Below are positions 1 through 9,317 of a stretch of 64,000 bases of DNA, piece after piece. The notes under the pieces were generated by a model that was given only the letters and a program-made list of their open reading frames with translations, ran no database searches and was not told the DNA's origin. The position numbers were made by a program, and so were the translations under genes. Numbering within the stretch: position 1 is the stretch's first letter; each line of letters begins with the position of its first letter. This DNA is from Volvox africanus (taxonomy: Eukaryota; Chlorophyta; Chlorophyceae; Chlamydomonadales; Volvocaceae), in assembly GCA_030268105.1 (NCBI GenBank), contig BSDZ01000007.1, forward strand, positions 52,226-116,225, written 5' to 3'.

Positions 1-340
1 CCAAACGTTCCCAAATAGCAAGAAATCTCTTTAAATACATAAAGTGCACAACCTCCAAGCCTACGTAAGCTAAGTAAGTATATCTTTCGTTTCACGGGGT
101 ATGCAGCAATGCACACACGGATGCGCGGGATAGGTGCCACTAAGGTCCACGCAAAAAGGAAAAGAATCGAAGACCCAAAACTCTTTTCAAATCATTATCA
201 TTATCATAATCTACCATGTTAGATTGAGTTATATTCAATATAGATTGGGGAAATACTCGTGAAAGGTAATACAATTTGAGTATTAAAGAATTGAGGTTTA
301 GCGTTTTAGAGCAGGGGGAAAGAAGGGGATTCCCCCCGAT
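1..340. other. AT-rich upstream region of the kinase gene (unit 1)
   Basis: AT-rich, with ATTATCATTATCATAATC and short AT palindromes. No convincing exon except the possible end of the junction-spanning short gene at its start. Presumably holds the kinase promoter; no clear TATA box could be assigned. The start codon at 341 was chosen because it gives a phase-compatible first exon with a GTGAAA donor at 382. The same region opens every unit (11738-12077, 20729-21068, 29720-30059, 41463-41802, 53207-53546). Confidence 0.5.
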
Positions 341-3300
341 ATGGAGCAAATGGCAGGTGGACAACCGCAACCGTCGCCGCCGTGAAAGTCACATCGCCAG
401 TACGGAATCGCGTTTGCTACGATGTATTTATACACCAATACATTATCCATATTTCACTTAGCTCCACTCGCTCACTCCAGCTAGCAATTCTGCATACAGT
501 GCAGTGCTGATATAGTATACTGGCAACGAGCAAGCGCAAGCAAACATGGGTCTGCACCGACCTGCCTCTGGATCTTTTCAACGACATGTTGGAAATGGTC
601 GAGAGAATCGCTTCAATGAACCCAAATGGAAGCGGCGAGGTGTAGGGATTCTTTGGAAGTCCCAAGCAGTGCGGGACATGAGCGGACGCGAGGAAGGTCG
701 GAAGGTGCGGCTGGAAGCTGGACCGAAGTTTGCTGTTCTTTAGTTCGAGGAAAATGAGCAGCACCTATACTTTATCAACTCCTTGCTGGTTAAACAGGTG
801 TCCACAAAGCCGGCATCACTTTCGGCGGGGAACGTGGCGCAGCGATTGTCAGAGGTAGGGGCATTTTTCGGGCCGATGGGCATCAGTAATTTGGATCTCG
901 TAGACAAGACCATCACACGCGTTTAACTGGGCAATTGTGAAGTTTTCACTGAGGTTGGTGCGTTCCAGGTGGACATTCAAGTGACGAATTTTAATATTTT
1001 GCAACATGTTCACTCCTTTTTGTGTTTGGTATGTTCAGGACCTTACAAGGCTTTTTGCACGCTTACAACTGGATGACGGCGACGAATGGATGGGCGCTGA
1101 ACACTTGTCCAGGTTAGGAAATCTGATACGTGCCACGCTGCTGCAAGTTCTTAAGTAAGCTTACAATTCAAAAATATGAAGAATGAAAAAATAGAAAAGG
1201 ACAAGGATATTAAGGCAAAGTCCAAATATATGGTTAATCCATGCCCATCACTGGCTAATATTACATGGAAGATATATTTGCATAGCCAGGAAACCTCAAT
1301 GTTTTAAATGTCCTATTTGTCATTTATGATATATCAAAATAAAAATGTATAAAGGACTGTAAATCCCCTCAGTATCCCAATGGATCACTCAATCTTCACT
1401 GATAATACTAAAAGAACGCAACGAATATTGTATTTCATCCCAAAAAATATTGATTCTCGTATTTATCTTATAAACCAACTTTTTTAGCCCCAGCAAAGAG
1501 CTTATGTATGAGCTCAAAGCTTCCTCCGCATTCAATGATTTGAGCACATACACATACACATACACATACACATACGCATACACATACACAGAGATGGTTG
1601 AAAGCGGTTGTATGACATGCGACACTCGTGCGATTCCGACTTGCTTGAGTTGTATGACGTAGTGAATTAGTGGGCGTTTGTTTTGGGTTGTCTACATTCC
1701 CACTATGAACGACGGCTTATCGATGGCTGGTTGACCGCCGCACAAACTTCGCTGCACATTATGGTCAACTTGGTTGCAGCTGCCAGCCCGTGGCGTGCGC
1801 CTCAGAGTTCGGCCCAAAGTGGAGCGACGACTGGAGCGACCCTTACGAACTAAGCGATCGGGCCAGCGCCCTTGAGCACAGCCTCAGGCGGCGTAGCATC
1901 TGCTCCGCTCAGTTCAGTTTGGACGCTGATGAAAGCCACTCCAGGTCAGTTTGACCCGCTGGGCTTTTGCGATCGCTCGAGTCCCTCCTTCACTTTGCAG
2001 TTGCCTGTTCATTTGATATCACGTCTGTCGACGTCAGTATATTCTCTTGTTCCTCTCTGATTTCCAGATCGGTAAAAGTGATCCCTCCTTCCGTGCGTTC
2101 TCATTGCAGCTGCACCGCCACATCGTCGCACGTCAAACTTGGTTCGGCCCTTCGTGCACTGGATGTATCCGTGAGCAGCGAGCATACGGTGGAAGGGCCC
2201 TTAGGTGCCCCTCGCGCGTGCGCTGGCGGTGTCTCACGGCGGTTAGAGCAGTTACCTTGGGGAGCTGACTTTCTTCCCCCGTACATGAGCGCCTTCGGGG
2301 AAACCAGCGACGAGGTCAGCAGGGTCTGCGGCTTGCCGCCGGTGCCCTCGCTTATTACGTTGTCTGGGGACAACGAATCGTTTATCAGCACGGCGCCAGG
2401 CACCGCCGGCAATCCGTTGGTACTGGGCGACTCCTTCTCCCCGGCCAGGGCGCCGGCGATGGGCGTGGGCCTGGTCGCTGGAGGTCCTGGAGCGGACGCG
2501 ACCCATATTGGTGCGGTGGCGCAGTGCTCTCCACTGCGCGGCGTGGTGAAGGTCCGCAAGACGGAGGTGTCCAACGAGGAGAAGATCGGCGAGGGCGCGT
2601 AAGTGATGAGACGGCGCCATGAGGGCGCGTGCCCCTATGTGTGCCCCTGGCTTAGTACCCTTGGTTATCCCTTTTTACTGAGGATCGGCAGTCACTGCAC
2701 TCACTGCTGTGCAGCTGCGACGTACAGCTGCTGTTGCTGCGTGCCTGCGAATGTTGTGAGCCTAAATAAGTTTGGCCTTCGGCTGGGCCTTGCCTTGGCC
2801 CTCAGGTTCGGACAAGTCTCAAGGGCGGATGTATTCCCATACGGCGACGTGGCCATCAAGTGGATCAAGGTGGGTGTTTCGGAGCGCCCTGCGTGCGTAG
2901 GCTGGGTGGTAGGCGAGTGTAACGTTGCATGAAGGACACCAGAGTGTACGGACTGGTGTGGAATTGTGCGCGCTTCTTTGTCAGGTTATGGCGTGCGCCT
3001 GACAGAGCAAGTAAGTAAAATGTGAGGGCCCTATCCGCGTATTACAAATCCTCGGCACCTGATACTTCCACTGCTTCTCTAGCTTGGGGAGGGAGAAAGC
3101 GCTTCTCACCCGTACTGACTGGTTCCCAATCGGCGTATGGATACTGGAAGCGCGTTGCTCAGTTTGTTCAGAACTGCCCTTCTCCGTCCCGCGCAGCCGG
3201 AGCACATCGCCAAGCACTCGGATGCGTTCCTTGTTGAGGCCGACATTCTGGCCAACCTCAACCACCCGAATATCGTCCGCATGCTCGGTGTGGTCACCAG

Positions 3301-6300
3301 CCCGCCAGCCGGGGACACCACGGGCGACTGCAACGGCGGCGCCGCGACGGGTGTGTCGGATCCAGTCGTGGGGATCGTCACCGAGTTTGTGGGCAACGGG
3401 ACCCTGGGACAGGTCGTGCGCTCGCCCAGCGGAAGGCTGTCAATGCGGCAATGCGCCCGGATTGCGCTGCAGGTAAGCGAGGTTGCCAGTTCCTCCACTT
3501 CTCCGAGTAGGCGCGGGGGGGGGATGTCAGGGTTGGCGTGAGGCCCTTCTTCTAGGCGGTGTAGGTTGTCTGGGTCTGTGTTACGTGCGAGTCATCTGTT
3601 GGGCCCACATGACCCTCACATCATCATGTGATCCACCCGCCCCCAGCAGTTCCCCAATTGGCGGATAGTCGTTATCGGCCGCCCTCCAAGCCCCTCCCGC
3701 CTCCATTACTGCAGGGTGCCTTGTTACATCTGTACGGGTCGAGCCTGGCTCGGCGCGCTGCTCCCTGACTTGTGTGCATGTGTGCCTTCCCCTCACGCAG
3801 GTGGCCGTGGGGATGGCCTATCTCCACTCGCAGTCGCCCGCCATTGTGCATTTCGACTTGAAGCCCGAAAACGTGCTCATCCAAGGAGAGGGGGAGAACA
3901 TGGTTGCCAAGGTCAGCTACCCGAGCAAGACTGTGTGTGTGTGTGTGGAGGAGTGGTAATGGGCCGGAAGGCCCCGCAGTGACATGGTGTCGTCTGGTCG
4001 TGTTAGGGTTTCGTCTGAATCTGGCAGCTGCGTTCGTGTCCGTGTATGCTTCTGTGTGCGTTTCCCGTGAATCATCGCCGTCTCACAGCTGCCGCCACCA
4101 ACTCACCCCCACCGCCACTGGCTTCACGACATCTCACAGATTGCGGACTTCGGGCTGAGCAAGCGCAAGCACGGCAAGTACGTCTCCTGTCCTACGCCGC
4201 GCGGGACGCTGCCGTACATGGCCCCCGAGGTGTTTTTTGGCAACGGTGAGGTGTCGGAGAAGGTTGACGTCTATTCGATGGGCGTCACCCTGTGGCAGCT
4301 GCACACGGGGGAGGAGCCGTTTATGCGGCTGAGCAACCACGAGATCCTGATGGGGCTCGAGTCCGGGACCCTGCACCTGCCCATCCCTTCCACATGCGAT
4401 CCTGAATGGCGGTCGCTGGTGGAGACGTGCATGGATCCGAACCCAGACAACAGGCCCAGCTTCAGGGAGATCATCCTACAGCTGCAAGCAATCTTGGTAC
4501 AAGAGCAGTGGACTGCAAAGAAGAGCTGCTCATGCGCCGAGGTGGCGGTAGCTGCGGCTGTGGCGGTGCTGGACAGCGACACGATTGGCCGCACATTGCC
4601 CAGGTTGTATGAGGTGCTGCTGTCACCGGCCACCCCAGCCGCTCCGGCCGCACCGGCCGCACCGCCGCTGCCGCTGAGGGCCTTCGGGGAAACCAGCGGC
4701 GAGGTCAGCAGGGTCTGCGGCTTGCCGCCGGTGCCCTCGCTTATTACGTTGTCTGGGGACAACGAATCGTTTATCAGCACGGCGCCAGGCACCGCCGGCA
4801 ATCCGTTGGTACTGGGCGACTCCTTCTCCCCGGCCAGGGCGCCGGCGATGGGCGTGGGCCTGGTCGCTGGAGGTCCTGGAGCGGACGCGACCCATATTGG
4901 TGCGGTGGCGCAGTGCTCTCCACTGCGCGGCGTGGTGAAGGTCCGCAAGACGGAGGTGTCCAACGAGGAGAAGATCGGCGAGGGCGCGTAAGTGATGAGA
5001 CGGCGCCATGAGGGCGCGTGCCCCTATGTGTGCCCCTGGCTTAGCACCCTTGGTTATCCCTTTTTACTGAGGATCGGCAGTCACTGCACTCACTGCTGTG
5101 AAGCTGCGACGTACAGCTGCTGTTGCTGCGTGCCTGCGAATGTTGTGAGCCTAAATAAGTTTGGCCTTCGGCTGGGCCTTGCCTTGCCCCTCAGGTTCGG
5201 ACAAGTCTCAAGGGCGGATGTATTCCCATACGGCGACGTGGCCATCAAGTGGATCAAGGTGGGTGTTTCGGAGCGCCCTGCGTGCGTAGGCTGGGTGGTA
5301 GGCGAGTGTAACGTTGCATGAAGGACACCAGAGTGTACGGACTGGTGTGGAATTGTGCGCGCTTCTTTGTCAGGTTATGGCGTGCGCCTGACAGAGCAAG
5401 TAAGTAAAATGTGAGGGCCCTATCCGCGCATTACAAATCCTCGGCACCTGATACTTCCACTGCTTCTCTAGCCTGGGGAGGGAGAAAGCGCTTCTCACCT
5501 GTACTGACTGGTTCCCAATCGGCGTATGGATATTGGAAGCGCGTTGCTCAGTTTGTTCAGAACTGCCCTTCTCCGTCCCGCGCAGCCGGAGCACATCGCC
5601 AAGCACTCGGATGCGTTCCTTGTTGAGGCCGACATTCTGGCCAACCTCAACCACCCGAATATCGTCCGCATGCTCGGTGTGGTCACCAGCCCGCCAGCCG
5701 GGGACATCACGGGCGACTGCAACGGCGGCGCCGCGACGGGTGTGTCGGATCCAGTCGTGGGGATCGTCACCGAGTTTGTGGGCAACGGGACCCTGGGACA
5801 GGTCGTGCACTCGCCCAGCGGAAGGCTGTCAATGCGGCAATGCGCCCGGATTGCGCTGCAGGTAAACGAGGTTGCCAGTTCCTCCACTTCTCCGAGTAGG
5901 CGGGGTCGGTGGAGGCGGAGGTGGCGGGGGCGGGGGCGGGGGCGGGGGCGGGGGCGGGGGCGGTGGCGGGGGAGGTGGAGGCGGATGCGGAGGAGGTGTA
6001 GGATGCGTAGGAGGCGGTGGAAGCGGTGGAAGCGGTGGAGGCGGTGGAGGCGGTGGAGGTGGTGGGGGTGGCGGCGGCGGTGGCGGAGGAGGCGGAGGAG
6101 GCGGTGGCGGCGGGGACGGTGGAGGTGGCGGGGGCGGGGGCGGGGGCGGTGGAGGCGGTCACCACAGCTACAACAGCAGCAGCAGGGCTTGCTGTTGCAC
6201 TCACCATCACCACATCCACAACAGCAGCAGCAGGAGGAGGGGGGCTTGCTGCCTCTGCCACCACCACAACTCAACCAATTTTTAAGCAGAGGCAGGATGC

Positions 6301-6305
6301 TGTAA
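341..6305 (+). CDS. TKL/Raf-like protein kinase, complete domain plus truncated second domain (unit 1)
   Basis: Predicted exons: 341-381, 516-639, 744-854, 1039-1154, 1780-1944, 2068-2598, 2806-2869, 3197-3472, 3801-3911, 4140-4987, 5195-5258, 5586-6305 (last one read through). All have GT-AG borders and matching phases, giving about 1056 residues. Seen in kinase domain 1 (about 355-632): Gly loop GEGAFG, Lys in VAIK (about 381), helix-C Glu (about 398), catalytic HFDLKPEN with Asp about 495, DFG (about 516), [16 protein letters not shown] and RPSF. This pattern is that of plant Raf-like TKL kinases (HFD instead of HRD), so Ser/Thr phosphorylation is likely. An Ala/Pro linker leads to a second N-lobe (about 787-909) that has the Gly loop, Lys and helix-C Glu but no catalytic loop or DFG. 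It then runs into Arg/Trp-rich and Gln-rich sequence to a stop at 6303. The N-terminal 130 residues match no family I know. They could be a separate gene ending at the TAA at 1156-1158. The splice at GTAAGC (1155) to 1780 is in phase and keeps one gene. Confidence 0.75.
1545..1590 (+). repeat. CACATA hexanucleotide microsatellite (unit 1)
   Basis: Seven to eight CACATA units with one CGCATA variant, inside the predicted fourth kinase intron (1155-1779). Copies at 13282-13327, 22273-22318, 31264-31309, 43007-43052 and 54751-54796. Confidence 0.92.
3929..3948 (+). repeat. TG dinucleotide microsatellite in a kinase intron (unit 1)
   Basis: A (TG) run of about eight copies 17 bases after the donor of the catalytic-loop exon. 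Length is constant at 15672, 24663, 33654, 45398 and 57139. Confidence 0.85.
4675..5902 (+). repeat. Second copy of kinase N-lobe segment, unit 1 (duplicate of 2286-3513)
   Basis: Bases 2286-3513 and 4675-5902 are near-identical, offset by exactly 2389 bp. The shared segment covers the end of the linker exon, the small Gly-loop/Lys exon, the helix-C exon and their introns. Homology stops within the intron after the helix-C exon, at TCCGAGTAGGCG, where the G-rich tract replaces intron and C-lobe exons. This is most simply a tandem duplication of a whole kinase-domain block followed by loss of the second C-lobe. Confidence 0.93.
5903..6159 (+). repeat. G-rich GGN tract with six GGGGGC blocks (unit 1)
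   Basis: The plus strand is almost pure GGN triplets with six consecutive GGGGGC hexamers at 5926-5961 and a second GGGGGC cluster near 6129-6148. One frame reads poly-Gly and the kinase read-through frame reads Arg/Trp/Gly. Runs of five G separated by single C fit the G-quadruplex pattern on the plus strand, that is on the transcript. A CAG-rich part (6170-6240) follows, which gives Gln runs in the kinase read-through frame. Confidence 0.95.
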
Positions 6306-7270
6306 GGGCGGCCCTGCCTTTCAATGAACTTAGATCACTGTCGTCATCAGGTTATAGGAGATTGTGAAGGTTGACAACAACTTAGGGTGATGGGCTTCCT
6401 CTGCCCTCTCACCATTCATCGGAGACTCTGAGCGGCCGGCGAGGTAATCTAGATGTTTCTCACAAGGGCCCGGGCCATTGCCTGAAGGGCTAAGATAAGT
6501 CACGCGGTCAGATTTGACGAACATGAGACAAGAGGCTGCTAAAGCACCGAACGGTGTAGTAATGGTATCAGTGGGAAAGCGCAGATAACTTATAGCGCAG
6601 GTAGTACCTGTCTGCCTGTCAAGGAACTGCGTGCGGCGGGGGAGGAGGATGTCTGTTGTGACTTGTGAGCTGCCACCTGGCACACCGTCAACACGTGTTA
6701 GGGAATATCAATAATGATGATGATGATGTTGTGGTGGAAGAGGAGGAGGTGGAGGTAAAAGAGGAGGAGGAGGCCCAGTGGCTCGGGTGCATGCACACCC
6801 CTCTCGCCTTGTAACGAAAGGCGCCAGTGGCTTTTATTTTAATGAGATAGGTCGGCACATGATGAGACGTTGATGATATGATGGGACCAGGATGATGGAA
6901 CCAGTATCGGTTCACACACAATACGAACGGACATGGTATAACTATATAACGGCACAGAGCAACCACAATGAGGAGGTTGGATGTGAACAAGTGCATGTGG
7001 ACACCCCCCCCACTAAGGACTGTTTCTGAATCACGCATCCAATGTGTATTGGATGTGTGGCCAATCACACATGCCGAGTGAGCCCATCTTCTGCCGTGAG
7101 GCTCACGAGTCTGTCAGTATGTCGTGTGGCGTGCTTGGCACCAACTATAGTCTTGTGGCATCCCAGACTGCTGACCCCGCTACTCAGCCTCTGAGCCCCT
7201 TCAGAGCCATCTGGTGGTGGCGGCCAAGTGGTGGTGAAGCGGTCCACTTGCATCGTGGTGACCATGTACA

Positions 7271-7295
7271 TGTAACATATATGTTCATTTTGTAA
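7271..7295 (+). terminator. Possible polyadenylation region of the kinase gene (TGTAA twice)
   Basis: TGTAA occurs at 7271 and 7291, the first downstream TGTAA pair after the kinase stop. TGTAA is the usual green-algal poly(A) signal (established for Chlamydomonas); that it works here is inference. It would give about 1 kb of 3' UTR in long units and about 250 bp in short units. Copies at 16262-16286, 25253-25277, 36996-37020, 48740-48764 and 60474-60498. Confidence 0.35.
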
Positions 7296-7731
7296 CCTAC
7301 GCACCTTCTGGTGGGAGCCATTCGTGGTTCTAGACTGTGCTTCCCGCGACCGTTCTTTGCCCCCGCCATTCTCTCTTCACCCTTCTCTTTTCCTACGCGC
7401 CCCTGACCCCGCGTCTTAATCTGTGCCCCGCCTTCTCCTTTCACAACTGTGCCTTTTGACGCCCTTTCCGGTTTTTCTTCCCATTCCCCCATGCCGATGC
7501 CGTACCCTTCGACTGTCGTCCTGTCGTTTTCTGACACAGAAGTCCTCCCATCCTTCTTCCAAATTGTATTTATTACTTTCTGACCATTTCTTCGCTCCTT
7601 CTCTACGGCAAAACCCAACGGCATAGTTTTCCTGGGGTGCACGGTTCAATAGCGTTGCTTTAACTGCCTTGGACCCGTCCTCTCACGTCTGCTTTTTCCT
7701 TGCCCTTACCCTTCTTCTTCCTCTCGCATGT

Positions 7732-7782
7732 GCATGTCCTTGACCTTTGCATGTTCTTGACCTTTGCATGTCCTTGACCTTT
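7732..7782 (+). repeat. Three tandem 17-bp repeats (GCATGTCCTTGACCTTT)
   Basis: Three perfect or near-perfect copies at 7732, 7749 (one C to T change) and 7766, in the non-coding stretch between the kinase and the minus-strand small gene. Copies at 16723-16773, 25714-25764, 37457-37507, 49201-49251 and 60935-60985. Function unknown. Confidence 0.92.
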
Positions 7783-8053
7783 GCGGCTGCAACCGCACAC
7801 CGCTGTCCCAGGTGCGTCCGCGTCAGACTGTGCACTTTGTTCAATGTGATTATTTCTCGTTCTTGTTCAAGCTGCTATAACAAACTTGCATAATAAGCTG
7901 GACGGTAGTATGGATGCAAGGCTATACTAAAAAATTAAAATAATTTAGTAAATTAGCAGAAAAAATAACTAAAAATAATGCAAGCAAAATACTGCTAGTT
8001 GCTATTCTTGCAGCTACGAGGTTTATCGAAGGAGCAGAGATCATTTTATTAGT

Positions 8054-8759
8054 TTATGGCGTATCTTCTGCATCTTCTTCAGCTAGTGAATATGTAATAG
8101 GTTTAGTTATTTCAACACCCTTCTCCTTTAAATTTCCTATTGCTGAAGATAGCCCTTCTATTTGCTCGGGAAAAGCAACAGCAGACTTTTTTAAAATTGC
8201 CAAAACGATGTACACAACTTTGTATATCGCTTTGTTTGATTCGCACGTGCGCGGGCTTCAGGGTAGTTTGGGCTGGTTTGGGGGGCTTTGGTTCGGGCGC
8301 TTTGTCTTCCTAAGAAAGGGTTGGGAGGTGTACGAGCATGACAGCACCAGCGGTCAGCTTTCAGATCTCGCGCTTCCCACTTTAATGAACCTAAGAATAT
8401 TTACTTGGTACCTTTTCGCCACCACCAGCAGCAAGGTCAATAGCAAACTTTAATATGGATTCTATTGCCTTATCTTGGGCGTCTATTTGCGGCCTTGGCG
8501 GCTACCTAGTTTACGTTCAAACATTTTCACCTTCTCCTAACTTCTTGGACGGAGCTAGACGCCGTCTATTCGTCTCCTCCTTCCCTGTCCCTCCCTCCCT
8601 CCCTCCCTCCTACTTCACACCCCTTCTCTCCCTCCCGCCCTTCCTTCGTACCATAACCTTGGGAGCCGGTGCCCCCTTGTCACCGCTCCTCTTGGGAGAA
8701 GGCCACCGGAACTGAGTGGGACTAAGTTCTACCCTTTTTACAATTACGGCATCCCTCAT
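8054..8759 (-). CDS. Predicted small three-exon gene of unknown function (unit 1)
   Basis: Read on the minus strand: exon 1 from the ATG at 8759 to 8652, exon 2 from 8501 to 8412, exon 3 from 8185 to the TAA at 8054. All junctions are GT-AG and phase 0, giving about 109 residues. Exon 1 starts MRDAVIVKRVEL and is basic and Pro-rich. Exon 2 looks helical (DAQDKAIESILKFAIDLAAG). Exon 3 is amphipathic and ends in an acidic tail (AEEDAEDTP). An AATAAA lies just after the stop. I recognise no family, signal peptide or membrane segment. The acceptor before exon 2 lacks a pyrimidine tract, so exon borders are uncertain. Without splicing, exon 1 would end at 8610 and exon 2 at 8391. The opposite strand is also open from 7944 to 8453, which weakens the call. 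Codon use is more AT-rich than in the kinase gene. It converges on the kinase gene. Confidence 0.42.
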
Positions 8760-9317
8760 CTTGCCTGCCCTCCCTGCAAGGAGGTTCTTTCTCGCCGACT
8801 ACAACCGAAGTGGATTATGCCGCAGGGATTGTTACTTTGACTGCAATACAATTTGTATTAGGGTTTTAGAAGTCGTTATGTAAAACTTGCAGCAAACATG
8901 CCAAAAATCAGCGAAAAAACAATAAGAAAAGACTGGCAGCACATAAAAAGGGTTTCAACGTAAAGGTTCCTTCAGCAGCACCGGTTTCCTGAGTCCCATC
9001 GTTGGGGAAATCCAGTCAACTGCCTGAACCACCAAGTGCGGCTTCCGATGCCAATCTGCGCTACACAGCCACGCGAAGGTTGAAGCAATCTTTCAGGAAA
9101 CCAAGCCAACGGCCAACCAGCAACGACCCAACTGTTAAACCGCTGAAGTTACATAACACAGCGATAATCCCTCCGACAAGCCACATGCCTGATGAGTCCG
9201 TGTGGGTTGGGTAACCTTACTTGGATACTGACCCGGCTCGCGATCCCCTCTTCCCCTCCCCTCCCCTCCCCTTCCCTCCCCTCCCCTCCCCTCACCTTCC
9301 CTTCCCTCCCGTCCCGT
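8760..9317. other. Region between the small gene and the MFS remnant (unit 1)
   Basis: Mostly unassigned. On the minus strand a hydrophobic stretch (MWLVGGIIAVLCNF, SGLTVGSLLVGRWLG, about 9064-9205) ends at a stop and could be a further membrane exon of the transporter, but no in-phase splice joins it. Equivalents: 17751-18308, 26742-27299, 38485-39042, 50229-50786, 61963-62520. In unit 6 one lost A opens a continuous frame through this stretch. Confidence 0.4.
9249..9315 (+). repeat. Poly-pyrimidine CCCCT-rich tract (unit 1)
   Basis: About 65 bases of C and T only, apart from a few others, mostly CCCCT/CCCTT units. On the minus strand it is a purine run just after the last MFS-like segment. 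Similar CCCT runs lie at 8587-8640 and 11318-11350. All recur in every unit; the unit 6 copy of the first has lost and gained bases. Confidence 0.85.

Larger units (their letters stand above)
6306..8053. other. Region between kinase stop and minus-strand small gene (unit 1)
   Basis: Holds a GATGAT/GAGGAGG-rich stretch (6712-6770), a short inverted repeat (ATCCAAT/ATTGGAT at about 7030-7046), a C8 run, a C/T-rich segment (7310-7620), the 17-bp triple repeat and the AT-rich patch from 7855. Several open frames exist, but none shows a family, good splice sites or amino-acid patterns I trust. Equivalents: 16021-17044, 25012-26035, 36031-37778, 47775-49522, 59509-61256; the short-unit stretches begin at the equivalent of 7030. 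Confidence 0.5.

Noticed and set aside
1967..2066. Start of the linker exon as the N-terminus of the kinase
   Set aside because: The open frame begins at a TTG, not an ATG, and a good donor/acceptor pair (1945 and 2067) removes this part as an intron.
5872..6285. Open frame of about 137 residues, almost all Gly
   Set aside because: It is a by-product of GGN triplets. The two other frames and the reverse strand are equally open, and it does not continue the kinase frame.
6330..6683. Minus-strand frame of 117 residues
   Set aside because: It starts at a GTG, has no recognisable motif and is absent from the short units. It could be checked by RNA-seq but is not supported here.
7184..7642. Lys/Glu/Arg-rich minus-strand frame of about 150 residues
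   Set aside because: It is the complement of a C/T-rich stretch, starts at GTG and shows no domain or splice support. In unit 6 its frame is altered by indels.
7732..7782. CRISPR-like direct repeats
   Set aside because: The 17-bp copies are contiguous with no spacers, and the genome is eukaryotic with introns.
7944..8246. FTR1-type iron permease fragment on the plus strand
   Set aside because: EGAEIILLVYG recalls the REGxE motif, but the Arg is displaced and no other permease segment follows, so I did not call it.
8850..8870. Telomere-like TTAGGG near 8859 and 4004
   Set aside because: Single copies only, with no tandem array.
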